The notes under the pieces: generated by a model
What the model saw: the letters and a program-made list of their open reading frames with translations, nothing else
Database searches by the model: none
Told to the model about the DNA's origin: nothing
Shown here: piece by piece, positions 17,419-26,879 of the stretch
How the letters are laid out: the number at the start of each line of letters is the position of its first letter
How positions within the stretch are numbered: the stretch's first letter is position 1
NCBI RefSeq assembly: GCF_020524085.2
Contig: NZ_CP129016.1
Span: 3,652,001-3,716,000 of the forward strand
Direction of reading: 5' to 3'
Length of the DNA: 64,000 nt
DNA from: Halobacillus litoralis
GTDB taxonomy: Bacteria; Bacillota; Bacilli; Bacillales; Halobacillaceae
Made by a program: the position numbers and the translations under genes

Positions 17419-18208
17419 CAGCTACAAAGGAGTCGTGGACACGTTTCCAGAAAGGGAATGGACGGAACCGTGCAAACCGTACTTTTTCTTCGGCCACGCG
17501 GCATTGAATGGATTTTACGTCTTTATAGGTACGAGTGATGTGATCAATTGTGAAAAGAAAACTGCGGTCGTGCTTTGGCTTGAACATGCATGTATGATGA
17601 CTAGGTAAAATCAACGGGGACCCAATCGTACGGAACACACGGTTATTGATGGAAGCCATTTCAGCAATTTGGAAGGCTTCAAGGGAAGGGTGCAAAATAG
17701 CTCCTCCCAGCGCTTTATTATAAGCCGTACTCCCGGATGGTGTAGATACGCAGAGTCCGTCACCACGGAACGTCTCAAAATGGTCGCCTTTGATTTCAAT
17801 GTCCATAACAACCGAACCTTCTGATGTCTTGATCGTACACTCATTCAGTGCAAGGTAACGGTCTTCTTCTCCCCCGCTTTTCGGGCGAATGGTAACTTCA
17901 AGGAGCGGGTACTCGACCACCTGAAATGGAGTCTTCGCAATTTCTATGATCAGCTTTTCTAATTCTTCCGGCATCCAATCCGCATAAAAACCGAGATGGC
18001 CGGTATGTATTCCAATGAAAGCTGTTTTATCCAATCGGTGAACATAGGTGTGGAAAGCTTCCAACAATGTACCATCCCCACCGACAGAAATGGCAAGATC
18101 GGGTTCATCTTCATCGTATTCCAACTTAAACTCCGTCAAGTAGTTTTTAATTTTCGAACGGATTTCGTTCGATTTCTGATCACCTTTTGAAAGGATCGAG
18201 AACTTCAT
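17402..18208 (-). CDS. nadK: NAD kinase
   Basis: A 268-residue ATP-NAD kinase that makes NADP+. The GGDGT motif of diacylglycerol-kinase-like folds is in [13 protein letters not shown] (about 46-50 for GGDGT), followed by [10 protein letters not shown] and a Gly-rich [17 protein letters not shown]. Start taken at ATG 18208 ([10 protein letters not shown]) with AAGGAG and GGTGG upstream; the earlier GTG abuts the ribosome site. It is the middle gene of relQ-nadK-yjbO, 16 bases after relQ. The B. subtilis counterpart is NadF (PpnKA). Confidence 0.93.
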   Translation of the reverse strand: MKFSILSKGDQKSNEIRSKIKNYLTEFKLEYDEDEPDLAISVGGDGTLLEAFHTYVHRLDKTAFIGIHTGHLGFYADWMPEELEKLIIEIAKTPFQVVEYPLLEVTIRPKSGGEEDRYLALNECTIKTSEGSVVMDIEIKGDHFETFRGDGLCVSTPSGSTAYNKALGGAILHPSLEAFQIAEMASINNRVFRTIGSPLILPSHHTCMFKPKHDRSFLFTIDHITRTYKDVKSIQCRVAEEKVRFARFRPFPFWKRVHDSFVADDYSE

Positions 18209-18224
18209 CGGTCCACCCACTCCT

Positions 18225-18863
18225 TTAAGTTTTTCTAGGGTTTTTCTTTTGTTCTTCTTTTCTTAAGAACGCGCGTTGAGCTTCTTGAATCTCGCTTTTT
18301 ATTTTGGACATCTCTTCATCCAACTGAAAGGCAGCCTCACCGGCACGTTTGAGACGTGATTTAATTTCTGCTGGTATTTTCCCCGAATACTTATAATTTA
18401 ATGAGTGTTCATTGGTCGCCCAAAAGTTCATGGCAAGAGTACGGATTTGGATTTCCGCCAACACTTTTTTCTCTCCATGAATGGTTTCCACAGGATAACG
18501 AATAATGACGTGAAAGGATCTATACCCACTATCCTTTTTCCTTGAAACGTAATCTTTCTCTTCTACAATTTCAAAATCATGGCGGTTCCGAAGCATGTTA
18601 ACAACCGCATAAATGTCATCAACGAATTGACAGACTACTCTCACACCAGCTATATCCTGTAATTCTTCTTCGATATTTTCAGGATTGATCGCTTTCCGTC
18701 TAGCCTTTTCAATAATACTTGATTTCGGCTTGACGCGTCCGGTTACAAATTCAATAGGAGATTGTTCCTCCTCATATTCAAACTGCCGGCGCATGCCTTT
18801 TAATTTAATTTTTAATTCTTCCACTACTTGTGCATAAGGTGCTATAAATATATCCCAATTCAT
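18225..18863 (-). CDS. relQ: small alarmone synthetase RelQ (YjbM/SasB), (p)ppGpp synthase
   Basis: A 212-residue single-domain GTP pyrophosphokinase, length matching B. subtilis RelQ (211 aa). Synthetase motifs are visible: [48 protein letters not shown], and [22 protein letters not shown]. It makes (p)ppGpp from ATP and GDP/GTP and lacks a hydrolase domain. ATG 18863 follows AAGGTGG; the longer upstream frame lacks a proper site. First gene of a three-gene operon divergent from the CYTH gene. Confidence 0.94.
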   Translation of the reverse strand: MNWDIFIAPYAQVVEELKIKLKGMRRQFEYEEEQSPIEFVTGRVKPKSSIIEKARRKAINPENIEEELQDIAGVRVVCQFVDDIYAVVNMLRNRHDFEIVEEKDYVSRKKDSGYRSFHVIIRYPVETIHGEKKVLAEIQIRTLAMNFWATNEHSLNYKYSGKIPAEIKSRLKRAGEAAFQLDEEMSKIKSEIQEAQRAFLRKEEQKKNPRKT

Positions 18864-18996
18864 CAAGCAACCACCTTTATGTATCCAATCTTCATAGTAA
18901 ATATGTGCGTTTTGTTCATCATTCATTGTATCATAAAGTTAGCCTGCAGAATAAGCAGAGCGCCTGACATTATACTACGATCAGGAGGTCTTAACC

Positions 18997-19581
18997 ATGG
19001 CACAGGAAATTGAAATCGAGTTTAAAAACTTATTAACAGAAGATGAGTATGAAAAAGTTTATCATTTTTTACCATTCAAATCAGTTGAACTCATGGAGCA
19101 AACCAATTATTATTTTGAAACAGAAGAACTAAATCTTAAGCAGCAGGGAGCTGCATTGAGAATTCGTCAAAAAAATGGGCAATGGACATTGACTCTGAAG
19201 CAGCCTCATGCAGAAGGTCTGCTTGAAACTCATGATTCGCTCACAGAAGAAGAAGCTAACCTTTGGATTCAAGACAAAATGACAGACAAACCTCACGTGT
19301 CTAAACAACTGAATGGTCTGGGTATTCCCTTGGAAAATCTCTACTACCTCGGTTCTCTTACAACGAGACGGAAAGAGGTTGAATACAAGGAGGCCACCGT
19401 CGTCCTTGACCACAGCCTTTATTATGACAAGGAAGATTATGAGTTGGAAGTAGAGGCCCGTTCTAAAGAGACCGGGAAAAAGGTGATTGAAGAAATTCTG
19501 CACGCATGCAATATTCCAAAGCGTGAAACAGATAATAAGATCAAGCGTTTCTACGATAGAAGGCGACTGCAATCAGAATAG
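18997..19581 (+). CDS. yjbK: CYTH domain protein YjbK
   Basis: A 194-residue CYTH (triphosphate tunnel metalloenzyme) protein. The signature ExExK is at residues 4-8 (EIEIEFK region) and further basic/acidic strands follow (ALRIRQKNGQWTLTLKQP; YELEVEARS). The fold binds triphosphate groups in a tunnel; members include adenylate cyclases and tripolyphosphatases, and the Bacillus YjbK substrate is not settled. RBS AGGAGG precedes the ATG. Divergent from relQ and upstream of the hemoglobin and spxH genes. Confidence 0.9.
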   Translation: MAQEIEIEFKNLLTEDEYEKVYHFLPFKSVELMEQTNYYFETEELNLKQQGAALRIRQKNGQWTLTLKQPHAEGLLETHDSLTEEEANLWIQDKMTDKPHVSKQLNGLGIPLENLYYLGSLTTRRKEVEYKEATVVLDHSLYYDKEDYELEVEARSKETGKKVIEEILHACNIPKRETDNKIKRFYDRRRLQSE

Positions 19582-19635
19582 TTGCTGTTCTCTAGCCCTC
19601 ATTGCTAAAATGATGAACAGACAGGAAGGGATGCT

Positions 19636-20034
19636 ATGCAACAACGAGAAACGTTTTTTGAGGAAATTGGCAAAGATAAAATTGATGAGCTTGTCGAAGC
19701 GTTTTATAAACGTGTTAGTGAGCATCCGGATTTAACTCCAATCTTTCCGGACGATCTCACTGAGACCATACGAAAACAAAAACAATTCTTAACACAGTTT
19801 TTCGGGGGGCCACCACTCTATGTTGAGGAGCATGGCCATCCGATGTTACGGGCAAGACACCTGCCTTTCAAAATTACCCCGACAAGAAGAGATGCATGGT
19901 TATCCTGTATGTCCGGTGCCATGAATGAGGTTGATATTCAAGAACCTCATCGTTCTTTCATGTTTGAGAGGCTAACGATGACCGCAAACCATATGATGAA
20001 TTCACCAGAAGATGAGAAAGGAGAATCGATGTGA
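19636..20034 (+). CDS. yjbI: truncated hemoglobin (group II, YjbI)
   Basis: A 132-residue truncated 2-on-2 hemoglobin of the YjbI/trHbO type. The [23 protein letters not shown] stretch contains the proximal histidine region (HLPF) and the conserved B/E-helix residues lie upstream. It binds heme and O2 or peroxide. The stop TGA overlaps the GTG start of spxH, so the two are translated together. In B. subtilis YjbI and YjbH are neighbours in the same way; in other Firmicutes YjbI helps protect YjbH from aggregation (recalled literature, not tested here). Confidence 0.9.
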   Translation: MQQRETFFEEIGKDKIDELVEAFYKRVSEHPDLTPIFPDDLTETIRKQKQFLTQFFGGPPLYVEEHGHPMLRARHLPFKITPTRRDAWLSCMSGAMNEVDIQEPHRSFMFERLTMTANHMMNSPEDEKGESM

Positions 20035-20918
20035 GTTGGAAAAGTTTAAACAGTGACAGCGAAAAAGCAGGAACAGCAAGCGGTTTTTTCGATTTACTGA
20101 AACGACCGATTGAGATCTATGTTTTCATTGATCCCCTATGCCCTGAATGCTGGTCACTGGAACCCTTCCTCAAAAAGCTCACGATCGAATACGGACGCTT
20201 CTTTACTCTCCGTCCGATCATCAGCGGGAAGCTTGCTTCGTTACACCAAAATAAAATAAAAAAGCCTGAAAATTTGAAAGAGGCGTGGGACAAAACCGGT
20301 TCACGTACAGGCATGTGCTGTGACGGAGATGTATGGCTTGAAAACCCTGTATCCTCCCCGTTAGCCACAGCTCTTGCAGTAAAAGCCGCTGAATTGCAGG
20401 GAAAAAAAGCTGGTATGCGTTTCTTACGGAAAGTACAGGAGTATGTTTTCTTGGAAAAACAGAACATTTCAGATGAATCAGTTTTAATTGAGTGCGCCGA
20501 AAAATCCCGTCTTGATGTATCTGAATTCAAAAAAGATCTCCACGGAGACGCCGCAAGAAGGGCCTTACAGTGTGACTTAAAACTAGCTCATGAGATGGAC
20601 GTGGATTCCACTCCCACCATTGTCGTTTTCAACGAATCAGAAGAAGATGCCGGCTTAAAAATCACAGGTTTATACACTTACGACGTTTATGTGAAAGTGT
20701 TGAAAGAAATGCTGCAAAAAGATCCAAAGCTAGGAATCAAACCAGCTTTGGAGGATTTCTTGCAACACTATCGCTTCGTCGCCAACAAAGAGATTGCCGT
20801 CGTATATGACTGGACGGAACAAGAAGCCAAGCGAGAAATGAAAAAGCTGGTACTCAAGCAAAAAGTCCGTGAAATCCCCGTTAAACATGGAGCTTTCTGG
20901 CAGTATATTGAAAGTTGA
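20031..20918 (+). CDS. spxH: ClpXP adaptor SpxH (YjbH), thioredoxin-fold
   Basis: A 295-residue DsbA/thioredoxin-fold protein. The redox motif CPEC is at 37-40 ([13 protein letters not shown]) and a second cysteine cluster, GMCCDGDVW, lies at about 101-109. SpxH delivers Spx to ClpXP for degradation and is titrated during disulfide stress. The start is GTG 20031, 9 bases after AAAGGAG, overlapping the hemoglobin stop codon. Its target Spx and the second adaptor MecA are both encoded within 7 kb. A terminator follows immediately. Confidence 0.93.
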   Translation: MSWKSLNSDSEKAGTASGFFDLLKRPIEIYVFIDPLCPECWSLEPFLKKLTIEYGRFFTLRPIISGKLASLHQNKIKKPENLKEAWDKTGSRTGMCCDGDVWLENPVSSPLATALAVKAAELQGKKAGMRFLRKVQEYVFLEKQNISDESVLIECAEKSRLDVSEFKKDLHGDAARRALQCDLKLAHEMDVDSTPTIVVFNESEEDAGLKITGLYTYDVYVKVLKEMLQKDPKLGIKPALEDFLQHYRFVANKEIAVVYDWTEQEAKREMKKLVLKQKVREIPVKHGAFWQYIES

Positions 20919-20920
20919 TC

Positions 20921-20946
20921 AAACTCCCGGAAACGGGAGTTTTTTC
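20921..20946 (+). terminator. terminator of yjbK-yjbI-spxH
   Basis: AAACTCCCG (20921-20929) pairs with CGGGAGTTT (20934-20942) across a GAAA loop, with T6. Confidence 0.9.
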
Positions 20947-21008
20947 AATGGCAAAGTCATGTGCACCCATTCCCCTCCATAAAATGAACCATGGAGGTGT
21001 GTGTGGAG

Positions 21009-21191
21009 ATGAAAATGAAAATTTGGGTAGTTCTTCTCTTCGTCATCAGTATTTTATTCCTTGCTGCTTTCCACTTGTTCGCGCTCATGAACTTATACCC
21101 TATTTACATTAGTTCCCCTTTATTGTTCATTGCGATATACTTAGTCGTATCCATACCATCCCACAAAAAAACATTCCGCGGTTTTAAATAA
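21009..21191 (+). CDS. small membrane protein, 60 aa
   Basis: A 60-residue protein with two hydrophobic helices (about 5-27 and 35-53) and a basic tail (PSHKKTFRGFK), so it should sit in the membrane with the tail inside. Start chosen at ATG 21009 behind GGAGG; the frame also opens 18 bases earlier at 20991, where no ribosome site precedes. A strong terminator follows by 2 bases. No family recognised. Confidence 0.55.
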   Translation: MKMKIWVVLLFVISILFLAAFHLFALMNLYPIYISSPLLFIAIYLVVSIPSHKKTFRGFK

Positions 21192-21192
21192 T

Positions 21193-21228
21193 GAAACCCA
21201 CAGAACCATTTGTTCTGTGGGTTTCATT
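21193..21228. terminator. bidirectional terminator between the small membrane gene and pepF
   Basis: GAAACCCACAGAAC (21193-21206) and GTTCTGTGGGTTTC (21212-21225), a perfect 14-base stem with a 5-base loop. Confidence 0.88.
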
Positions 21229-21231
21229 GTG

Positions 21232-23040
21232 TTATTTCTTCAGAAGCTGTTCCATTTCGTTTAATTTTTCTTCAAAAACATCCAACGCAGATAAGATTGG
21301 ATCTTTCGATGTCATATCGACACCGGCCTGCTTTAGCACCTCAATCGGATAGTCGCTGCTACCCGCCTTCAAGAAGTTCTTGTAGCGTTCAACCGCTGGT
21401 TCTCCTTCTTCAAGGATCTGTCCAGCTAATGCCTGTGCAGCTGCATAGCCGGTAGAGTACTGATAGACATAGTACCCCATATAGAAATGCGGGATACGCG
21501 CCCATTCAAGACCAATTTTTTCATCAATCACAATGTTATCTCCGAAGTATTTCTTGTTGAGATCATAATAAATTTCCGTCAGTTTTTCAGCCGTCAAAGC
21601 TTCGCCATTCTGTGCCTGCATATGAATCTCATGTTCAAATTCAGCAAACATCGTCTGGCGGAAAACCGTCCCACGGAATCCTTCCAAAAAGTTGTTCAAC
21701 AAATAAAGCTTCTCTTTTTCACTGTTTGTTTTCTTAATCATGTAGTCATTTAGAAGCGCTTCATTACAAGTGGAAGCCACCTCTGCCACGAAAATAGAGT
21801 AATTGCCATAACGGTACGGCTGATTTTTATGTGTGTAATAGCTATGAAGAGAATGCCCGAGTTCATGGGCTAAGGTGAATAAATTGTTTACATTATCCTG
21901 CCAGTTCATAAGGATATATGGGTTTGTTCCATAATGACCTGATGAATAAGCCCCGCTTCGTTTCCCTTTATTCTCCTCAACGTCAATCCAGCGATTTTCA
22001 AACCCTTCTTTTACTATATTGACGTATTCTTCACCCAGCGGCTCCAGGCCTTTGGTGACCAATTCCTTAGCTTCTTCGTAAGGAATTTCCATCTCTGCAT
22101 CTTTCACAAGTGGTGTATACATGTCATACATGTGAACCTCATCAAGGTCCAGCACTTCTTTACGAAGCTCTGCATAGCGATGTAAGAGAGGTAGTCTTTC
22201 GTTTACTGCTTCCAACAGGTTATCATAAACCGACTCCGGGATATTATTGCTGTCTAGTTTCGCCTGTCGTGCCCGGTCATACTTCCTTACAGACGCGTTG
22301 AAGTTGTTCTTCTTCACATGTCCACCGAGTGTTGATGCAAATGTGTTCTTGAACGATCCAAACGTATCGTACATGGCATCAAATGCAGATTTCCGCACTT
22401 CACGATCATCTGACTTCAAAAAATTGATATAGCGCCCGTGGGTTAGATCAACCTCTTCGCCTTTTTCGTTTTTAATGGTAGGAAAAGTGAGATCCGCATT
22501 ATTTAAAGCGCCAAAAGTTTGTGAAGGGTTGGCACCAATCTCTGAGAATCCAGCCAACAATTTCTCTTCCTTTTCACTCAGTACATGAGCACGTTGGCGT
22601 GTAATCTCATCGAGTGTGTGTTCATATAGCTCTAGAGGCTCATAAGATTCAATAAAGTTTTTCACTTTCCCTTCAGGAAGAGCAAGAATCTCCGGAACGA
22701 TGAAACTCATAGCAGATGCAATCTTCGTGTATAAGTTCTCAGCCTTTGCATTCATCTCCTGATAATGTGCATTCGTTGTATCCTGGTCATTTCTCATATG
22801 GGCATAAGTGTACAACAAGCCTATTTTATTGGAAATTTTATCTTGAAAGGAAAGAAGCTCATAAAGCTGTTCTGCTGATTCCCCCAGTTTCCCCTGGTAC
22901 TTTTCTAATTCAGGAAGCAGCTCTTTTGCTTCTTCTAATTCTTTATACCATTCTTCATCTGTTGCAAACATGGCTTCTAGGTCCCAAGTTTTCTCAACAG
23001 GTATTTCTTCTCTTTTGGGTAGCTCTTTCGCAGACGACAT
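21232..23040 (-). CDS. pepF: oligoendopeptidase F
   Basis: A 602-residue zinc metallopeptidase of the M3B family. The active-site HExxH is HELGH in FTLAHELGHSLHSYYT, with a downstream glutamate in AEVASTCNEALL. PepF cleaves small peptides of roughly 7-17 residues in the cytoplasm and in Bacilli may affect sporulation and peptide signalling. Start at ATG 23040 with AAGGAGG; upstream codons up to 23097 lack a site. It adjoins coiA, as in B. subtilis (yjbG-yjbF), and lies in the peptide-import neighbourhood of opp. Confidence 0.93.
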   Translation of the reverse strand: MSSAKELPKREEIPVEKTWDLEAMFATDEEWYKELEEAKELLPELEKYQGKLGESAEQLYELLSFQDKISNKIGLLYTYAHMRNDQDTTNAHYQEMNAKAENLYTKIASAMSFIVPEILALPEGKVKNFIESYEPLELYEHTLDEITRQRAHVLSEKEEKLLAGFSEIGANPSQTFGALNNADLTFPTIKNEKGEEVDLTHGRYINFLKSDDREVRKSAFDAMYDTFGSFKNTFASTLGGHVKKNNFNASVRKYDRARQAKLDSNNIPESVYDNLLEAVNERLPLLHRYAELRKEVLDLDEVHMYDMYTPLVKDAEMEIPYEEAKELVTKGLEPLGEEYVNIVKEGFENRWIDVEENKGKRSGAYSSGHYGTNPYILMNWQDNVNNLFTLAHELGHSLHSYYTHKNQPYRYGNYSIFVAEVASTCNEALLNDYMIKKTNSEKEKLYLLNNFLEGFRGTVFRQTMFAEFEHEIHMQAQNGEALTAEKLTEIYYDLNKKYFGDNIVIDEKIGLEWARIPHFYMGYYVYQYSTGYAAAQALAGQILEEGEPAVERYKNFLKAGSSDYPIEVLKQAGVDMTSKDPILSALDVFEEKLNEMEQLLKK

Positions 23041-23105
23041 CCAACATCCTCCTTCAAAATAATTCGTCACCCTAAAAATTTCTCGATTAAGGTGCAAATC
23101 CCTTC

Positions 23106-24257
23106 TTAAATCTTAATTCTTTGTAAATTTTTCAACTGTTCCAACGTCCTGCGGTCATCTTCCAATGCATCCTCCACTCGTTTATGGAAGGAGACCTGTT
23201 TCTTCTTGATATAATTATTCTTCCCTGTTTTTTCTATGATATTTAATTGAGTAAGTAAGTCTAGATATTGTTGGCTTAAATGAGGGACATATCCGTTTAA
23301 AGTCGAAGGGGTCTTCAAGAAGGGAAAGTCGACGAGGGCTCCTATGGGCAGGTGGAAGAAATGATCGAGGAAAAGGCGGGTTTGCCATATATACGGCTTC
23401 CCTCCGGCTTGAACCTGCCCAGGAACAGGTAAATAACAAATGCTCGGGATCAGCGAGAAGTGATAACCCCTTAAGTAAAGATACTGACGATATTGCCGTT
23501 CATCAGAACTTACTTGACTCTGATACACCGTGCGATTTTTATACCATAACCTCTCCAGGTCTTTTAAGAAATGATCATCACCGTGGCTGACGGATACTGA
23601 GGAAAATAACTGTGCAAAACTCAGGTTCGTTATAGTTGAAGAAAATGTGTTTGCAAAAACCCGGCGTCCACCTGTGGATCTTGCATTGGAAAGAACACAA
23701 ATGATGTTTTTTGAAGCATGAAAGAAATATAAGTGATAATTATCATGGAAATAATAAAGAAAGGAGCGGGTAAAGTCACTAAGAGAATAATGATGGGAGT
23801 TCGAGGAATGAAGGTGCTTTGCACCGAGAATCCAAAGAGGAAAGATCCCCGCATGAAGGTAGGAGAGTGTTCGTTTATTAATTTCGCGCTTTGAAACAGT
23901 CGCACACTGATACTCAATCGCAATTTCCTTTTTATTAGCGATTAAGTATAAATCTGGTCGTTGTCTAATCTCTGGCAAGTATTGCTCCAGGTGAACGTCA
24001 TACCCTTGATTTTTCAACCATGTAAATAACCGCCATTTCCCTCGATCATGTTCGACAGTCTCCCCTCCTTTTATCTCCGTACAATTGCTTTTAGGTAGAT
24101 GTGAAAAGTGAGGGACTGTACGTGTTCCTGATCGTATCCTCAATATTTCATGACAGACAGGACAAAAATAAGGGGTTTTCCTTGCGTATTCTATTTCCAC
24201 TTGTGTCAGTTGGTACAAAGATTGTAATTCTCCATTTGTATCCAAAGCATACAACAC
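23106..24257 (-). CDS. coiA: competence protein CoiA
   Basis: A 383-residue competence protein CoiA. N-terminal zinc-finger-like CPVCHEILRIRSG, then HFSHLP and a nuclease-like core HDRGKWRLFTWLK ... RPDLYL ... EIAIEYQCATVSKREINKRT, matching a restriction-endonuclease-like fold used in DNA uptake and recombination. Start taken as GTG 24257, 9 bases after AGGAGGTG; an earlier GTG 12 bases upstream lies inside the ribosome site. Placed between pepF and mecA, as in B. subtilis. No ComK box was identified in the upstream region. Confidence 0.88.
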   Translation of the reverse strand: MLYALDTNGELQSLYQLTQVEIEYARKTPYFCPVCHEILRIRSGTRTVPHFSHLPKSNCTEIKGGETVEHDRGKWRLFTWLKNQGYDVHLEQYLPEIRQRPDLYLIANKKEIAIEYQCATVSKREINKRTLSYLHAGIFPLWILGAKHLHSSNSHHYSLSDFTRSFLYYFHDNYHLYFFHASKNIICVLSNARSTGGRRVFANTFSSTITNLSFAQLFSSVSVSHGDDHFLKDLERLWYKNRTVYQSQVSSDERQYRQYLYLRGYHFSLIPSICYLPVPGQVQAGGKPYIWQTRLFLDHFFHLPIGALVDFPFLKTPSTLNGYVPHLSQQYLDLLTQLNIIEKTGKNNYIKKKQVSFHKRVEDALEDDRRTLEQLKNLQRIKI

Positions 24258-24420
24258 CTGTTTATTCACCTCCTACCCCCTTTATTCGACATAAAACTTC
24301 AATAATCCTGCTTCTCACGCCCACTTGGAATATGTAAAAAATAATAAAACTTGACATCTCGAATCTAGGCCTTTTAGTAGAAAAATGCTCTCTTAGGGTG
24401 AAAAGATACCATTTAAGACA

Positions 24421-24448
24421 AAAAAATAAGCACACGGAGTTGTGTGCT
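24421..24448 (-). terminator. terminator of mecA
   Basis: Minus-strand AGCACAC/GTGTGCT hairpin (24429-24448) followed by a T-run. It separates mecA from coiA. Confidence 0.75.
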
Positions 24449-24455
24449 CATCGAA

Positions 24456-25154
24456 TTAATCGACAGGGAAATATTCTTTTACTGATTCCAATGCCTGCTC
24501 GTTAAAAATCGTTTTTCCATACTCCTCTAACCTGTGAACCGTAAGGGATGACTCATGTCCGTATTCCATAAGTTGACTCAACACATTTTCTTGGTCATCA
24601 TCACTCATATTCTCATCATTAAATTGAATATATAAATAGTAACGATCTTCATAATGGAATAAGCGCTGCTCCATGGATTCAGCCGGTAATACGTAATGGC
24701 TCAGTTGGATCACATCTTCAAAATCGTTGAACTTGAGAGTGAACGTCAGAGGTTCATCTGACTCCTCCTGATCCTCATCGTACTCATTCCTTTGATCATA
24801 GTCTTCGGAAGAATGGAATTTATCATCAAGCAGTGATTCCAGTTTTTCATCCACTGGAACATCAATTGCCTTACCGTCCTCATTCGGAAGTTCGAGCTTT
24901 TGGCCATCCTGGGAAACTTGTGCCTTAGTAACGATCACTTCTAGTCCTTTGTCCATCGCCTGAACCTGAATCCACAATGGCCCATCAGCTTGGAAGTTTT
25001 CCTGATCGTTCACTTCATCCATCATTTCCCAAAAAAGCTGTTCACTGCGTTCTCGGTTATACCAGATTTCTTCTCTGTCAAAACCTCTTTGTTCTACATC
25101 TTGATATGTTACGTAAAATTTAACGGTATTTTCATTAATGCGTTCGATTTCCAT
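24456..25154 (-). CDS. mecA: adaptor protein MecA
   Basis: A 232-residue adaptor that links substrates to the ClpC ATPase. The N-terminal substrate-binding domain (MEIERINENTVKFYVTYQDV) and C-terminal ClpC-binding domain (TFTLKFNDFEDVIQLSHYV...YLYIQFND) are typical, joined by an acidic linker (DQRNEYDEDQEESDE). In B. subtilis MecA controls ComK and Spo0A~P. Start at ATG 25154 with GGGAG; the upstream frame to 25199 has no site. Its position beside coiA, yjbE and spx matches Bacillus. Confidence 0.93.
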   Translation of the reverse strand: MEIERINENTVKFYVTYQDVEQRGFDREEIWYNRERSEQLFWEMMDEVNDQENFQADGPLWIQVQAMDKGLEVIVTKAQVSQDGQKLELPNEDGKAIDVPVDEKLESLLDDKFHSSEDYDQRNEYDEDQEESDEPLTFTLKFNDFEDVIQLSHYVLPAESMEQRLFHYEDRYYLYIQFNDENMSDDDQENVLSQLMEYGHESSLTVHRLEEYGKTIFNEQALESVKEYFPVD

Positions 25155-25449
25155 ACGTTTCTCTCCCTTCTTGTCATGTTTTAAGGGGGAAGGGAACACT
25201 CACCCTTGCGTCGCTTATAAAACCTTACCCGTTAGGCCAAAGCTTCAACCGTAAAGATGTGTAGAGATAAGGGTTGATGTACTTCTATTGTATGACAGCA
25301 AAGGCTGTTTGGAAAACAAAATGCTCGATTTCAGCATATAACCATTTGTGCCATGAATAAACATGGAAATAGACCCTCATTCGGTTGATTGACTTTTCAT
25401 TTTAGCTTATTCCCTTAGGTTTGTCACTACATAGCAGGAGGATTTTTCA

Positions 25450-26115
25450 ATGAACTGGGACTTGCTTGAACCATTACTTATCATTATCAGTATTGACATC
25501 ATTCTCGGCGGTGATAATGCTGTAGTCATCGCACTTGCCAGCCGTAATTTACCCCCTGATCAAAGAAACAAAGCGATTTTTCTAGGGACAGGCTTAGCCA
25601 TCGCTGCCAGAGTCCTTTTGACTATGGTTGCTCTTTATCTTCTCCAAATCCCTTACCTTCAATTAATCGGTGGGGTGCTTCTCTTTTATATTGCCATGAA
25701 ACTGCTAACTGATACAGAAGAGACCGATCACATTAAAGCAGGAGACAGCCTTGCTGCTGCTGTTAAAACAATTGTGTTTGCAGATATCGTGATGGGTTTT
25801 GATAATGTACTTGCCATCGCTGGTGCCTCTCACAACAACATCATTCTCGTCATGATCGGGCTTCTCGTATCTGTCCCTATTATTGTCTGGGGAAGTCGAA
25901 TCATCCTCGTGCTCATGGACAAGTTTCCACTCCTCATTTATTTCGGAGCTGGGATTCTGACCTATACAGCTGCCGAGATGGTCATGGAAGACCGCTACAT
26001 CCTCCAGTATATGGAGAATTATCCATTTATCCATCAGTGGTTTGCCGTGGTTATGGTTATTGCAGTCGTTACTCTAGGGTATTTATCCAACAAAAGAAAA
26101 GGCACGGCAGTCTAA
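25450..26115 (+). CDS. yjbE: TerC-family integral membrane protein YjbE
   Basis: A 221-residue TerC-family membrane protein with about seven helices. The family motifs LEPLLIIISIDIILGGDNAVVIAL (residues 5-28) and VFADIVMGFDNVLAIAG carry the two conserved Asp-Asn pairs thought to bind metal ions. Relatives help load Mn2+ to exported enzymes or export Mn2+; the exact role here is not known. RBS AGGAGG before ATG 25450. I looked for a Mn2+ (yybP-ykoY) riboswitch in the 250 bases upstream and saw none. Confidence 0.88.
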   Translation: MNWDLLEPLLIIISIDIILGGDNAVVIALASRNLPPDQRNKAIFLGTGLAIAARVLLTMVALYLLQIPYLQLIGGVLLFYIAMKLLTDTEETDHIKAGDSLAAAVKTIVFADIVMGFDNVLAIAGASHNNIILVMIGLLVSVPIIVWGSRIILVLMDKFPLLIYFGAGILTYTAAEMVMEDRYILQYMENYPFIHQWFAVVMVIAVVTLGYLSNKRKGTAV

Positions 26116-26156
26116 CGAAAAAAGCACCCATTTTCTATGTCAGAATAAGGGAATTA

Positions 26157-26196
26157 AAAAAGCTGCGATGGTATGTTCACCATCACAGCTTTTTTA
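26157..26196. terminator. bidirectional terminator between yjbE and spx
   Basis: AAAAAGCTGCGATGGT pairs with ACCATCACAGCTTTTT with one internal mismatch; T-runs both ways. Just short of the spx stop. Confidence 0.88.
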
Positions 26197-26200
26197 TTTA

Positions 26201-26596
26201 TTAATTGACTAAGCGTTGAGCTTCTTTCAATTGGAATGTGCGAACACTTCTAGGTAAGAAACGGCGAATTTCATCTTCGTTATAACCTACCTGCAGTCGT
26301 TTATCATCCAAGATGATTGGACGACGTAACAATCCAGGGTTCTCCTGAATCAAGTCAAAGAGATCTTGCATCGGCAGCTGATCGAAATCCACCTTCAACT
26401 TTTGAAATACCTTTGAGCGTGTAGAGATGATTTCTTCCGTTCCATCCTCCGTCATACGTAGGATTTCCTTGATCTCATCCAACGTAAGCGGCTCAGAAAA
26501 GATGTTTCGTTCAGTGTAAGGAATATCGTGCTCTTCCAACCATGCTTTAGCTTTTCGACATGATGTACAACTTGGTGAGGTATAAAGTGTAACCAT
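26201..26596 (-). CDS. spx: transcriptional regulator Spx
   Basis: A 131-residue Spx, same length as B. subtilis Spx, which binds RNA polymerase alpha and directs the disulfide-stress response. The redox switch CTSC is at 10-13 ([12 protein letters not shown]), and the RPI region [27 protein letters not shown] is intact; the C-terminus is Asn rather than the usual degradation tail Leu-Leu-Leu-Asn variant. It should be degraded by ClpXP with the help of SpxH, encoded 6 kb away. A TTGTAA-N17-TATAGA promoter candidate lies in the 280-base upstream gap on the minus strand, unproven. Confidence 0.94.
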   Translation of the reverse strand: MVTLYTSPSCTSCRKAKAWLEEHDIPYTERNIFSEPLTLDEIKEILRMTEDGTEEIISTRSKVFQKLKVDFDQLPMQDLFDLIQENPGLLRRPIILDDKRLQVGYNEDEIRRFLPRSVRTFQLKEAQRLVN

Positions 26597-26843
26597 ACAG
26601 AAACTTCACTCCTCAATATTTTATGGTAGAACTTTAATTGCTTTTTAATTGTAATCAATATAATCTAACCATGATTCTACTATAACACACCTGTCAAGTT
26701 TCATCTATAAAAACACGAACATATGTTACAAAAAGCAATTTTAAATCGTTTCCATGTACTTATACCACGTTATATGTAGGGTTAAACATCTTTCTAAGAG
26801 AAAGATTAAAAACATTCTATTTTCAACTACTAGCGTTCCATTG

Positions 26844-26872
26844 AAAATACCCACCATAATTAACGGTGGGCA
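26844..26872 (-). terminator. terminator of yjbC
   Basis: Minus-strand CCCACCG/TGGTGGG hairpin with TATTTTC tail, just after the yjbC stop at 26880. Confidence 0.75.
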
Positions 26873-26879
26873 TACATGA

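Noticed and set aside
25155..25449. Possible Mn2+ (yybP-ykoY) riboswitch before yjbE
   Set aside because: No GGGGAGTAG-like or paired CGTCATCA-like core was found.
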